Shown in pieces: positions 15,774-23,649 of a stretch of DNA of 42,258 bases. A program made the translations under genes and the position numbers. Position 1 is the stretch's first letter, and each line of letters begins with the position of its first letter. A model generated the notes under the pieces. That model did not search any database. It was not told where the DNA came from and saw only the letters and a program-made list of their open reading frames with translations. The stretch is from Burkholderiales bacterium (GTDB lineage Bacteria; Pseudomonadota; Gammaproteobacteria; Burkholderiales; SG8-41), in contig JAIENU010000074.1 in assembly GCA_019751125.1 (NCBI GenBank), positions 74,464 through 116,721 of the forward strand, in the 5' to 3' direction.

Positions 15774-16979
15774 ATGGACTTCACCCTGAACGAAGAGCAG
15801 CGTCACTGGCAGATGGAGGCGAGGAAATTCGCCGAAGAAGAAGTGCGGCCGATTTCTGTGGCGCGCGACCAGATCGCCGACCCCAAGGCCACCTTTGACT
15901 GGAATGTCATCGAAAAAGGTTCCAAGCTCGGCTTCCGCACGCTGGCGGTGCCGCGTGAATGGGGCGGTCATGAAGCCGATTTCGTGACCCAGACGCTGGT
16001 GATGGCGGAACTCGCCCGCGGCGACAGCTCGGTGTCCAAGACTTTCAGCCAGTGCTGGAAGTGGAGCCACCTGATTGCCGCCTCCTGCACCGATGAGCAG
16101 AAGGAGCGTTTCCTGAAGCCCTTCATGGAAGACCACAGCTTTGTGCTCGGCAAGGGCGGCACCGAGGCCAACGCCGGTTCCGACAACCGCATGCCGCCGG
16201 AGAACGACCCCAAGGCCGGCTGGAAGCTGCGCGCGGTGCGTGACGGCGACCACTGGGTGCTCAACGGCAGCAAGATGTTCATCGCCAACGGCAGCGTGGC
16301 CAAGCTCTTTTTTGTCGATGCGCGCACCAATCCCGATGTCAGCATCCGCCAGGGCACGACGATGTTCATCATCCCCAAGGACACTCCAGGATTCCGCATC
16401 GGCAAGGTGTTCAACAAACGCGGCTGGCGGTTCTACCAGAATGGTGAATTGATATTCGAGGACTGCCGCATTCCGCAGAGCCATGTCATGGGCGAGGTCA
16501 ACGGCGGTGTCAAGGCGCGTGCCAATGACAAATCGGAATTCGGCGACATCGAGCTGGCAGCCAACGCGCTGGGTATCTGTGACGATGCGGTGGGCATGGC
16601 GATGCACTTCGCGCGCAACCACAAGCGCGCCGGCAAGCTGCTGATCGACCACCAGATGGTGCAGCTGCGCCTGAACGAGATGTACATGCTGACCGAGGCA
16701 CTGCGCTCATTCGTGCTGCGCACCGCCTGGGAGCGTGACCGCAAGCTGCCGGACCTCGGCAACAACGTGCTGGTGATGAACTACTCGCAGGAAGTAGTGC
16801 AGCGCGTGACCCGCGCCAACATGGAAATCCACGGCCCCGAGGGCTGCATGATGCACGCCCGCGTCGACAAGCTGGTGCGCGATGCGATGATCTGGACCCA
16901 CCTCGCCGGCGACACTGTGCAGCGCGTGAAAGTGGTCAAGCGCCTGCCGCAGTCGCCGAACTGGTCAACGGAAGCCTGA
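15774..16979 (+). CDS. Acyl-CoA dehydrogenase-family protein (catalytic Glu position is Asp)
   Basis: Acyl-CoA dehydrogenase-type flavoprotein, 401 residues. It has GFRTLAVPREWGG, LNGSKMFIANGS (central domain) and HGPEGCMMHARVDKLVRDAMI. The last stretch aligns with the YPVERxYRD catalytic motif, but has Asp where Glu is usual. Several substitutions in the FAD/acyl-binding TEANAGSDNR region keep the G(T/S)EPxAGSD pattern recognisable. It follows the first acyl-CoA dehydrogenase after 42 bases and ends 9 bases from the convergent CoA-ligase alpha gene, without a visible terminator. The substrate is unknown. Confidence 0.9.
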   Translation: MDFTLNEEQRHWQMEARKFAEEEVRPISVARDQIADPKATFDWNVIEKGSKLGFRTLAVPREWGGHEADFVTQTLVMAELARGDSSVSKTFSQCWKWSHLIAASCTDEQKERFLKPFMEDHSFVLGKGGTEANAGSDNRMPPENDPKAGWKLRAVRDGDHWVLNGSKMFIANGSVAKLFFVDARTNPDVSIRQGTTMFIIPKDTPGFRIGKVFNKRGWRFYQNGELIFEDCRIPQSHVMGEVNGGVKARANDKSEFGDIELAANALGICDDAVGMAMHFARNHKRAGKLLIDHQMVQLRLNEMYMLTEALRSFVLRTAWERDRKLPDLGNNVLVMNYSQEVVQRVTRANMEIHGPEGCMMHARVDKLVRDAMIWTHLAGDTVQRVKVVKRLPQSPNWSTEA

Positions 16980-16988
16980 GGCCGGGCG

Positions 16989-17864
16989 CTAAAGCAACCG
17001 GGCAGCGACACCCTCGACCATCGCGTTGAGGGTGTCGTACACCGTCACTCCCGCCGCTTCCAGCGCCGCACGCTTCGCGGCATAACCGCCATGTGATCCG
17101 TAGGTCAGTGCGCCGGCGTGGCCCATCGCCACGCCTTCCGGCGCGGTGCGCCCGGCAATCAGCGCAAATACCGGTTTGCTGAATTGTTGTGCCTGCAGCG
17201 CTTCGGCGAAATCCTCTTCATCGCGGCCGCCGATTTCACCGATGATCAGCAGTGCCTTTGTTTGCGCATCCTGCGCATAGAAGGGCACCAGGTCGGAATA
17301 GCGCGCGCCTTTCACCGGATCGCCGCCGACGCCGACCCACACCGAAGTGCCGACACCGCGCAGCGCCAGGCGATAACCCGATTCATAGGACAGCGTGCCG
17401 GATTTCGACATCAGGCCCAGCGGGCCGGATTTCAGCGACACGTCAGGCAGGAAACCCAGTTTGGCGACTTCGGCCACGGCCATGCCCGGCGTCGAGCCGC
17501 CGATCCACAACACGCCGGCGTCGCGGGTCAGGCGCTTGGCCTGCAGCGCATCGTGCACGGGCATGCCTTCGGTCGGTGTCACGATCATTTTGATGCCGGC
17601 GGCGACCGCTTCACGCATCGCGGCGAGCAGGTCATAGGCGCCGACCAGCACCACGCTGACCGTGGCACCGGTGGCCTTCACCGCCGAAGCGCAGTCGGGA
17701 AACAGCGGTATGCCATTGATTTCATTGACATCTTTTGCAGGGGCTACGCCGCCGACGAGATTGGTGCCATAGGCTTTCATCAGCCGGCTGTGCAGGCGTC
17801 CGGCGCGGCCGCTGATGCCCTGCAGGATGACTTTGGTGTTGCGGTCGATGCGCGGGGAGATCAT
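16989..17864 (-). CDS. Succinyl-CoA synthetase alpha-like subunit (acid-CoA ligase)
   Basis: Alpha subunit of an ADP-forming acid-CoA ligase, 291 residues. The CoA-binding N-terminal domain has VILQGISGRAGRLHS. The phosphohistidine loop is GHAGAL with His249, the residue phosphorylated in SucD. The start overlaps the beta-subunit stop by ATGA, so the two are translationally coupled. It is the last gene of a six-gene operon that also holds a TfdA-like dioxygenase and AtuA/DUF4387 proteins. The operon setting and sequence divergence suggest a dedicated ligase for a catabolic acid (compare malate-CoA ligase) and not the citrate-cycle enzyme. A 10-bp inverted repeat lies in its last codons (17006-17037). 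Confidence 0.9.
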   Translation of the reverse strand: MISPRIDRNTKVILQGISGRAGRLHSRLMKAYGTNLVGGVAPAKDVNEINGIPLFPDCASAVKATGATVSVVLVGAYDLLAAMREAVAAGIKMIVTPTEGMPVHDALQAKRLTRDAGVLWIGGSTPGMAVAEVAKLGFLPDVSLKSGPLGLMSKSGTLSYESGYRLALRGVGTSVWVGVGGDPVKGARYSDLVPFYAQDAQTKALLIIGEIGGRDEEDFAEALQAQQFSKPVFALIAGRTAPEGVAMGHAGALTYGSHGGYAAKRAALEAAGVTVYDTLNAMVEGVAARLL

Positions 17865-18994
17865 TGGGCGCCCTGCAGATGTTTGCGCACCTCGACCAGT
17901 GCTTCATCAAGGTCACTGTGCAGCGTGATGCCGGCTTCGGCGAGCACGCCACGCGCGGCCTCCATGCCGTTGCCGACCAGACGCGCCACCACCGGCACCT
18001 GGAATTCCGGCACGTCATTCAATGCGCTGACCAGCAGTCGCGAGAATTCGCCGAGCTCGGTGATGCCGGCGAAGATGTTGATCAGCAGCACCTTGACGTT
18101 CTTTCCCGTTCTCATCCACTTCAGCACGTTGACGAGGCGTCTGGTTTCGCCGCGCAGGCCGCCGGTGCGGATGTCGAGAAAGTTGTACGGCTTCAGCCCC
18201 GCGCCGCGCATTTCGTCGATCAGCATCATCGACAGGCCGGCACCGGTGGTGAGCAGCGCGATCTCGCCTTCGGGATCGACCACCACATAGTCGCAGCCAT
18301 GGGCATCCTTGAGCACGGTTTCGCCGTAGGCGCCGCCGACGTCGGCGAGCAGCGCATGCTGCGCATCCTGCCGCGGCAGCGCCGAATCGTCGGTGACGAA
18401 CTTGGCATCACCCGCCAGCCAGGAGCCGTCACCGCGCACAAACAGCGGATTGATTTCGATCAGCAGGGCTTCCTCGGCGATGAAGGCGGCGGCCATCTTG
18501 CGCCCGGCTTCGGCCAGCGCCTTGCCGGTGGCGCCGGGAATGGTTGCAGCCAGCTTTTCGGCGGTGGCGGCGAGTGTTGCAACATCGGGTGCCGCAGTGG
18601 CGGTCTTCAACGCTTCGCGCGGCAGGGCTTCGATGTCCATGCCACCGCTTGCCGCCATGATGATGCGCACGCCGGCTTCTGCAGGGTCGAGCATCATCGA
18701 CAGATAGGCTTCGCTGGCGCCATGCACCTGCTGTTCGATACGCACGGCACGCACGGTGCGGCCTTTGGCGCTTTTGCCGAGGATTTCGGCGCTGCGCGCG
18801 GCGACTTCGGCGGCGCTGTCCGCGGTCTTGATCAGCCCGGCCTTGCCGCGGCCGCCGGCGGTGATCTGCGCTTTCACCACCCAGGGACCGGGCGGCAGTG
18901 CGGGTTTGTGGTCGGCGGTGTGCAGGCAGCCGGCAGGCAGCGGGATGCCATGGCGGGCGAGCAGGGCTTTCCCGTCGTGTTCCAGTAAATACAT
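17861..18994 (-). CDS. Succinyl-CoA synthetase beta-like subunit (ATP-grasp acid-CoA ligase)
   Basis: ATP-grasp beta subunit, 377 residues. It begins MYLLEHDGKALLARHGIPLP, then has WVVKAQITAGGRGKAGLI, the nucleotide-binding loop, and FVRGDGSWLAGDAKFV and GEIALLTTGAGLSM, which correspond to the catalytic and grasp regions of SucC. The start is 11 bases after the EthD-like gene and lies within a degenerate copy of the dispersed AT-rich element. With the alpha subunit it should form a heteromeric ligase that activates an acid with CoA and ATP. The acid is presumably the product of the upstream dioxygenase/AtuA steps. Confidence 0.9.
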   Translation of the reverse strand: MYLLEHDGKALLARHGIPLPAGCLHTADHKPALPPGPWVVKAQITAGGRGKAGLIKTADSAAEVAARSAEILGKSAKGRTVRAVRIEQQVHGASEAYLSMMLDPAEAGVRIIMAASGGMDIEALPREALKTATAAPDVATLAATAEKLAATIPGATGKALAEAGRKMAAAFIAEEALLIEINPLFVRGDGSWLAGDAKFVTDDSALPRQDAQHALLADVGGAYGETVLKDAHGCDYVVVDPEGEIALLTTGAGLSMMLIDEMRGAGLKPYNFLDIRTGGLRGETRRLVNVLKWMRTGKNVKVLLINIFAGITELGEFSRLLVSALNDVPEFQVPVVARLVGNGMEAARGVLAEAGITLHSDLDEALVEVRKHLQGAQ

Positions 18995-18996
18995 GA

Positions 18997-19015
18997 TTTA
19001 ATTGATTATTTTTTT
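18997..19015 (-). repeat. Dispersed AT-rich element, degenerate copy F
   Basis: The minus strand reads AAAAAATAATCAATTAAA, matching the left half of copy E (including the stop codon TAA of the upstream gene) but lacking the AAACAATG core. It fills the 11-base gap before the ligase beta-subunit start. Confidence 0.4.
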
Positions 19016-19710
19016 ACCGTTATGCGGGGCATCGCCAGCGCCTGGGTGTGCTCCAGCGCCGGGGCGACGAGCTGGTACAGGGCGCGCCGGGTATTGCTGA
19101 ACAGCGAGCGCATTTTTTCGGTCCACGGTGTCTTGCGCGCCTGCAGCGCGGCGGGGCTTTCCCAGACATCGGGGCCGGTCATTTCGTAGGCGGTCAGATA
19201 CTTCGGGCCGTCCGAGGTGCCGCCAAGAATGCCGTTCGAGGCGTAGCGCCGCGCGCGCAGCACGCCGGGAATCGCGGCGCAGCGCGGCAGGTGCTCGTTG
19301 TCGTACCAGGCGTTGTATTCGTCGACGATGTGGTCGGGGATGTCGGTGTGCACGATGTACATCCACGGTGCATCGCCGAAATCGGTCTGACCTACTTCAC
19401 GCATCAGCTTGAAGTTCATCCGCTCGCGTTTGTCGCCGTACAGCGTGCGCATGCGCAGCGACCATGGTGTCGGGCTGGCGACGATATGCTGGAAATCGGC
19501 AGCGGCTTCGACGGTCTCGTCCGCGGTTTCATACCAGGCGAGGTAGCGGATGTCGGCGTTTTTGCAGAAATAACGCCGCGTGCGCACAAAGCCGGGCAGC
19601 GCGGTCAGCTGCGGCACATGCTCGAGGCGGTACCAGTCGTTGAATTCGGCCTCGTGTTCGGGGGCGACGTCGAGGCGGACGGTGATCAGCCCGCCGGCTT
19701 GCTGCGTCAT
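19006..19710 (-). CDS. EthD/Dabb-like ferredoxin-fold protein, internally duplicated
   Basis: About 234 residues with two similar halves. The first has NDWYRLEHVPQLTALPGF followed by RTRRY, and the second NAWYDNEHLPRCAAIPGV followed by RARRY; each then has a YLAWYE or YLTAYE strand. This is the pattern of dimeric alpha-beta barrel proteins such as EthD, here fused head to tail so that one chain would form the usual dimer. The W-Y-x2-EH-x-P residues face the pocket in such folds. ATG 19710 is chosen because GAGGCGG lies 6 bases upstream. It sits in the operon between DUF4387 and the CoA-ligase genes; a role as a small-molecule isomerase or accessory protein is a guess. Confidence 0.8.
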   Translation of the reverse strand: MTQQAGGLITVRLDVAPEHEAEFNDWYRLEHVPQLTALPGFVRTRRYFCKNADIRYLAWYETADETVEAAADFQHIVASPTPWSLRMRTLYGDKRERMNFKLMREVGQTDFGDAPWMYIVHTDIPDHIVDEYNAWYDNEHLPRCAAIPGVLRARRYASNGILGGTSDGPKYLTAYEMTGPDVWESPAALQARKTPWTEKMRSLFSNTRRALYQLVAPALEHTQALAMPRITVKK

Positions 19711-19720
19711 GCCGGCCGCC

Positions 19721-20038
19721 TCATTGCGGTACTTCCAGATCCACCAGCGGCCCGTACTGCTGGCCGCCGAAGACATCACCGTCGTCGATGTCGCCGGAAA
19801 TCACCGGGCGGGGGATGGTGATCTTGATCGCATTGGCAGCGTCGTAGTTGATGATCGCGACGACCTCGGGCTTCAGGCGGTAGGTCTTGCCGAACCAGTC
19901 GGCATTGATCAGCTTCGCGTCGCGCACTTTCTCGTAGGTCGCGCGCTCCTTGAAGATGATGTCGAAGGTCAGTTCGAAGGGGCCCGAGTTCTTGCTGCGG
20001 ATCAGTTTGGTGACTTGCCAGAGTTTGCTCATGTTCAT
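19721..20038 (-). CDS. DUF4387-family protein (AtuA partner)
   Basis: Small protein of 105 residues. The features WQVTKLIRSKNSGPFELTFDIIF, ADWFGKTYRL and AANAIKITIPRPVISGD are those of the DUF4387 family, which is usually encoded next to, or fused with, AtuA/DUF1446 proteins. It begins 9 bases after the AtuA-like gene and ends 10 bases before the EthD-like gene. No signal peptide or membrane segment is seen. The biochemical function of the family is not established to my knowledge; linkage implies a subunit or partner of AtuA. Confidence 0.88.
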   Translation of the reverse strand: MNMSKLWQVTKLIRSKNSGPFELTFDIIFKERATYEKVRDAKLINADWFGKTYRLKPEVVAIINYDAANAIKITIPRPVISGDIDDGDVFGGQQYGPLVDLEVPQ

Positions 20039-20047
20039 GCCCGTCCG

Positions 20048-21415
20048 TTACAGCTGTTCATATCCGATGCGGAACATTTCCAGCGGATTGTCCGGCTCGA
20101 CCACGTGGTTCATGTTGAAGCGGTAGCTTGCGCCCTTGTCGATCTCGGCAGGCGAGTAGGGGAAGGCCACCGAGGTGATCAGCCCGGTCCACTCCGGCAC
20201 CGGGTAGTGCACGGCGATGTGGCTCAGGGATTTGGCCAGCGAGTTGGCCAGCTTCTGCGTCGGCGCGGTGATCTGGAACAGCAGGCCGACTTCATGGCCG
20301 ATGGACATGTCGGGCTCAAGAACGCCCATCGCGGCGTTGCGGCCGAACTGGCGGATGTCGAGCCGATACTGGCTGTCGATGGAATCGCCCATCACCGCGC
20401 GGATGCGGTCCTTCGCCGCCTTGCTCAGGTCCGTCAGCCAGGCATCGAACTGGCGCAGGATGATCGGATCACGCACCGAGCCGAGCACGATGCTCTGGTA
20501 GCCGGCGAGTTCCGCGCCTTCGAGCTTGATCGTGTAGCGCTCCGCCTTCTGGAAAGTGCTGCCTGAGACCTTGACCGCGCGGTCGGACACCGCCTCATAG
20601 CGGGCATTGACGGTGTTCAGGATGCCCGAGGGCTCAACCAGGTGGTACGGTGTCGAGTTTTCGTAGAGGTTGTGCGAGGCGACACTCGCCGGGTCGCAGC
20701 GGTAGTCCGGGTTCGGCGGCTCGATGATGAAATGATCATCGGTGACGATGGCGAAATTGCAGTCCGGATATTTGCGCAGCACCACGCTGGCGGCGCCGCA
20801 CTCCATGATCTTGGCCATGTGCCAGACCGTGGCCGGGTTGAAACCCTTCATCACCGGCATTGCGGCGAAGATCGAGGTGTCGCTGGAGCGTCCGGCAATC
20901 ACCAGGTCGGCGCCGTTCTGCAGGGCCTCAACATAGGGTTCGGCGCCACACATGCCCACAATGTGGCTACTGCGGTCGATTACCGATTCATCAAATACCG
21001 GGGCATTGGCGAGCGGCTTGATGCGGCCCTCGCGCAGGCGTTTTTTCAGATAGCCGCGATCCTGCTCGGAGTAGATGGTGGCGAGCTTGAACTTGAGTTT
21101 TTCCTCGCGCGCGATTTCGCGGGCGATGCCGGCAAGGCGGTCAACCTGCGCGTCGGTGCCCGCGGTCATCGCCGAGCCGACCATCACCGGAATCTTCGCG
21201 GCACGCGCGGCAAGCAGCATCAGCCGCAGGTCGCGCTTGCAGGCCGCGTCGGAAAACTGGGGTTCGCCGGAGCCGAGGTGGTGCGGGCCGGGGTCGGTGG
21301 ATCCGCAATCAGCGCCGATGAAATCGGGCTTCAGTGTCATCGCCCGCTTCATGGTTTCCTCGCGGAAACCGGAGCCGAGGATGCCGGTGGCGGAAAGTAC
21401 GCGAATCTCTTTCAT
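20048..21415 (-). CDS. AtuA-like (DUF1446) protein
   Basis: About 455 residues of the DUF1446 family, which includes AtuA of the acyclic terpene utilisation cluster in Pseudomonas. Visible blocks include RVLSATGILGSGF, FIGADCGSTDPGPHHLGSG, GSAMTAGTDAQVDRL, GADLVIAGRSSDTS and HNLYENSTPYHLVEPSG. The start at 21415 is chosen where MKEIRVLSATG begins; the ribosome site there is weak (GGAC), and in-frame starts further up to 21457 are possible. The function of AtuA is not known. Its pairing with DUF4387 and co-transcription with a TfdA-like dioxygenase and a CoA ligase point to catabolism of an organic acid. Confidence 0.88.
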   Translation of the reverse strand: MKEIRVLSATGILGSGFREETMKRAMTLKPDFIGADCGSTDPGPHHLGSGEPQFSDAACKRDLRLMLLAARAAKIPVMVGSAMTAGTDAQVDRLAGIAREIAREEKLKFKLATIYSEQDRGYLKKRLREGRIKPLANAPVFDESVIDRSSHIVGMCGAEPYVEALQNGADLVIAGRSSDTSIFAAMPVMKGFNPATVWHMAKIMECGAASVVLRKYPDCNFAIVTDDHFIIEPPNPDYRCDPASVASHNLYENSTPYHLVEPSGILNTVNARYEAVSDRAVKVSGSTFQKAERYTIKLEGAELAGYQSIVLGSVRDPIILRQFDAWLTDLSKAAKDRIRAVMGDSIDSQYRLDIRQFGRNAAMGVLEPDMSIGHEVGLLFQITAPTQKLANSLAKSLSHIAVHYPVPEWTGLITSVAFPYSPAEIDKGASYRFNMNHVVEPDNPLEMFRIGYEQL

Positions 21416-21531
21416 GTGCGTGCGTCCAGTGAAGGAGATCACGTTGCGCACGGCCACCGTCCTCCCCGGCGCCGCACGGCAGGGCCGTCGATCTTGAGCG
21501 CGGCACCTGCGTTACGGCGGTCGAGTTTATC

Positions 21532-22431
21532 TCAAACCGCGACGCTGCCCCTGACTGTAGTCCGATACATGAGACGGCGCATCGGCAGGTCGTAATCGAA
21601 ATTTGCCTTGTGTTGCGCAGCGCAGTTGTCCCACATCAGCAGGTCGCCGGCCTGCCATTTGTGCTGATACTGGAACTCGGGGCGGATCACATGCTCGCAG
21701 ATTTCCTTGAGCAGGCGCCGGCTTTCGGCTTCGTCAACGCCGGTGATGCGCGGGGTGTGGGCTTCGTTCACGAACAGACCTTTGCGTTTGGTCACCGGAT
21801 GGGTGCGCACCACAGGCACCTCGACATCAGGCACGCTGTTCAGCTGCTCTTCGGTCAGCACGTGTTCCTGCACGGTGCGCACGCCGCGGGCCTGTTCGTC
21901 CTTCTGCGCCTGGATGTTCTTTTCGCGGTAGTAGCGGTAGCTGTGGATGTTCTTAAGGCCCTGCAGGCGCTTTTTCTTTTCTTCGGGCAGCGCATCGTAT
22001 GCGGCGGTGGTGCTGGTGAAGCTGGTGTCGCCGAGCACGGTGCCGTCGGCGGCCACCGGCACCTCGACGGCATACAGCGCGGAGAGCATGCTGGGCTCGC
22101 GTTTGTACGACAGGTCGCTGTGCCAGAAGCGGCCGGCATCCTGCGCGCCGATGGCCTTGCCGCTTTCATCGAGCAGGTTCGATACCACGAGAATTTCGGG
22201 ATGGCCGGGCAGCCTGCTTTCCTTGCGCACGTGTTGCTCCAGGATGCCGAAGCGGCGGGTGAATTCAACCTGCTGCGCAGGGGTGATCTTCTGGTTGCGG
22301 AAGAACACCACTTCATGTTTGAAAAAAGCGTCGGCAATCTGGTTGAAGGTGGCGTCGTCAACCGGCTGGGTCAGGTCGACACCGCGGATTTCCGCGCCGA
22401 TGTGTTTGCCGATGGGGTGTACTGAAATCAT
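21532..22431 (-). CDS. TauD/TfdA-family Fe(II)/2-oxoglutarate dioxygenase
   Basis: Non-haem iron dioxygenase, 299 residues. The metal triad is visible: His104 and Asp106 in FWHSDLS, and His274 in AQHKANFDYD. Arg285, 11 residues after His274 as in TauD, should bind 2-oxoglutarate. The N-terminus IGAEIRGVDL and FFRNQKITPAQQVEFTRRFG are typical. Such enzymes hydroxylate substrates such as taurine, 2,4-D or other carboxylates/ethers and often release an aldehyde or alcohol. GAGGAG lies 4 bases before the ATG. It is the first gene of a minus-strand operon and is divergent from a LysR gene, which probably regulates it. Substrate unknown. Confidence 0.92.
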   Translation of the reverse strand: MISVHPIGKHIGAEIRGVDLTQPVDDATFNQIADAFFKHEVVFFRNQKITPAQQVEFTRRFGILEQHVRKESRLPGHPEILVVSNLLDESGKAIGAQDAGRFWHSDLSYKREPSMLSALYAVEVPVAADGTVLGDTSFTSTTAAYDALPEEKKKRLQGLKNIHSYRYYREKNIQAQKDEQARGVRTVQEHVLTEEQLNSVPDVEVPVVRTHPVTKRKGLFVNEAHTPRITGVDEAESRRLLKEICEHVIRPEFQYQHKWQAGDLLMWDNCAAQHKANFDYDLPMRRLMYRTTVRGSVAV

Positions 22432-22515
22432 GGTGCTCCTCGTGGCTGCTGTCTGATGTGATGTCCGCTGAGTGTCCGCTGGGGACGGCAGAGCGCATGT
22501 TAGCAACGGTTGGTT

Positions 22516-22561
22516 ATGCAATAAAATAATAAAATTGCATATTGCCATGCATTGAATGCAT
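22516..22561. promoter_or_regulatory. Two palindromes in the dioxygenase-LysR divergent promoter region
   Basis: Site 1 (22516-22540) is ATGCAAT, 11 AT-only bases, ATTGCAT: perfect arms with the spacing of a LysR-type T-N11-A box. Site 2 (22547-22561) is a perfect 7-1-7 palindrome ATGCATT-G-AATGCAT. Both contain the half-site ATGCA. They lie between the divergent start codons and are good candidates for binding of the LysR protein encoded next door. Confidence 0.6.
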
Positions 22562-22612
22562 GGCGGTGGAGCCGCCGGCCCCTGGCGCCGGCAAACACCG
22601 GACGGAAACCCG

Positions 22613-23539
22613 ATGACCCTCAAACAACTGCGCCTGCTGCGCGAGATCGACCGCCAGTCGCTGAACCTGTCTGCGGCTGCCCTGGCCCTGCACACTTCGC
22701 AGCCGGGCGTCAGCCGTCAGATCCAGCAACTGGAGCGTGAACTGGGCGCCGAGCTGCTGCTGCGGCGGACCAACCGCATTCTCGGCTTCACCGAACTCGG
22801 GCGCGCAGTGCTGCGGTCTGCGCACCGCCTGCTCGACGAGATGGAGAACATCACCCGCATTGCTGCAGATGCCCGCGATGAACGCGGCGGCCGGCTGACC
22901 CTGGCGACCAGCCACCTGCATGCCCGCTACACGCTGCCGGAACCGGTGCGCGCGTTTTCGGAGCGCCATCCCGAGGTGCAGTTCCAGCTGCTGCAGGCTG
23001 ATCCCGACGATATCCAGAAGCTGGTGGAGTCCGGTGATGCCGACATCGGTGTCAGCACCGAGTTTGCCCGGGAGCACCCGAGCCTGGTGCAGTTGCCGGG
23101 CGAGGCGCTGCGCCGCAGCGCAATCATGCCGCGTGGCCACCCGCTGTCGAGGCGCCGGCGCCTGACGCTGGCAGATTTTGCGGCCTATCCACTGGTGAGC
23201 TACCACCCGCGCTCGCGAGGCGGGCAGATGATCACCGAGGCTTTTACTGCCGCCGGCATCAGTGCCCGCCACGTGGTCAGCGCCAGTGATTCCGACGTGA
23301 TCAAGGCCTATGTCGCCAAGGGCCTGGGTGTGGCGATCGTGCCGTCGATTGCCATTGATCCGCGCGCTGACGGTGCACTGCATGCAGTGGACGTGACCCG
23401 GCTGTTTCCGGAAAGCCGGATGACCATCAGCCTGCGCCATGGCGTGCACCTGCGCCGCTACCTGACGGACTTCATCGCGATGGTTGCGCCGCGGCTGGAA
23501 CGCGCGGCGGTGGCAAGGGCGATGCAGGCGGGCGGTTAA
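22613..23539 (+). CDS. LysR-type transcriptional regulator, CysB-like
   Basis: Cytoplasmic DNA-binding regulator, 308 residues. The N-terminal winged HTH reads LNLSAAALALHTSQPGVSRQ, and TLKQLRLLREIDRQSLN before it is the pattern of the CysB/Cbl branch, known to sense sulfur metabolites. The effector-binding domain follows from about residue 90 (GGRLTLATSHLHARY), with GLGVAIVPS towards the end. ATG 22613 is the family start; its ribosome site (GGACGGA) is moderate. It is divergent from the dioxygenase operon, and two palindromes in the shared region fit autoregulation plus control of that operon. CysB-type regulation together with a TauD-like enzyme makes an organosulfur substrate worth considering. 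Confidence 0.92.
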   Translation: MTLKQLRLLREIDRQSLNLSAAALALHTSQPGVSRQIQQLERELGAELLLRRTNRILGFTELGRAVLRSAHRLLDEMENITRIAADARDERGGRLTLATSHLHARYTLPEPVRAFSERHPEVQFQLLQADPDDIQKLVESGDADIGVSTEFAREHPSLVQLPGEALRRSAIMPRGHPLSRRRRLTLADFAAYPLVSYHPRSRGGQMITEAFTAAGISARHVVSASDSDVIKAYVAKGLGVAIVPSIAIDPRADGALHAVDVTRLFPESRMTISLRHGVHLRRYLTDFIAMVAPRLERAAVARAMQAGG

Positions 23540-23649
23540 GCACCGGGGGGCAGGCGCAGGATGCGTGCTGCAAGTAGAATAGTGCTTTTGCGGCCGTGCG
23601 GGGCATGGCCATTTTCCCCTGTATTTCCCCTGTAAACAGGAGCCTCACC

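Noticed and set aside
15132..16652. A 506-codon minus-strand frame over the acyl-CoA dehydrogenases
   Set aside because: Composition is that of an antisense frame, and it spans two real genes.
16989..18994. Citrate-cycle succinyl-CoA synthetase (sucCD)
   Set aside because: The genes sit in a dioxygenase/AtuA operon and diverge from the usual sequence, so the housekeeping symbols were not used.
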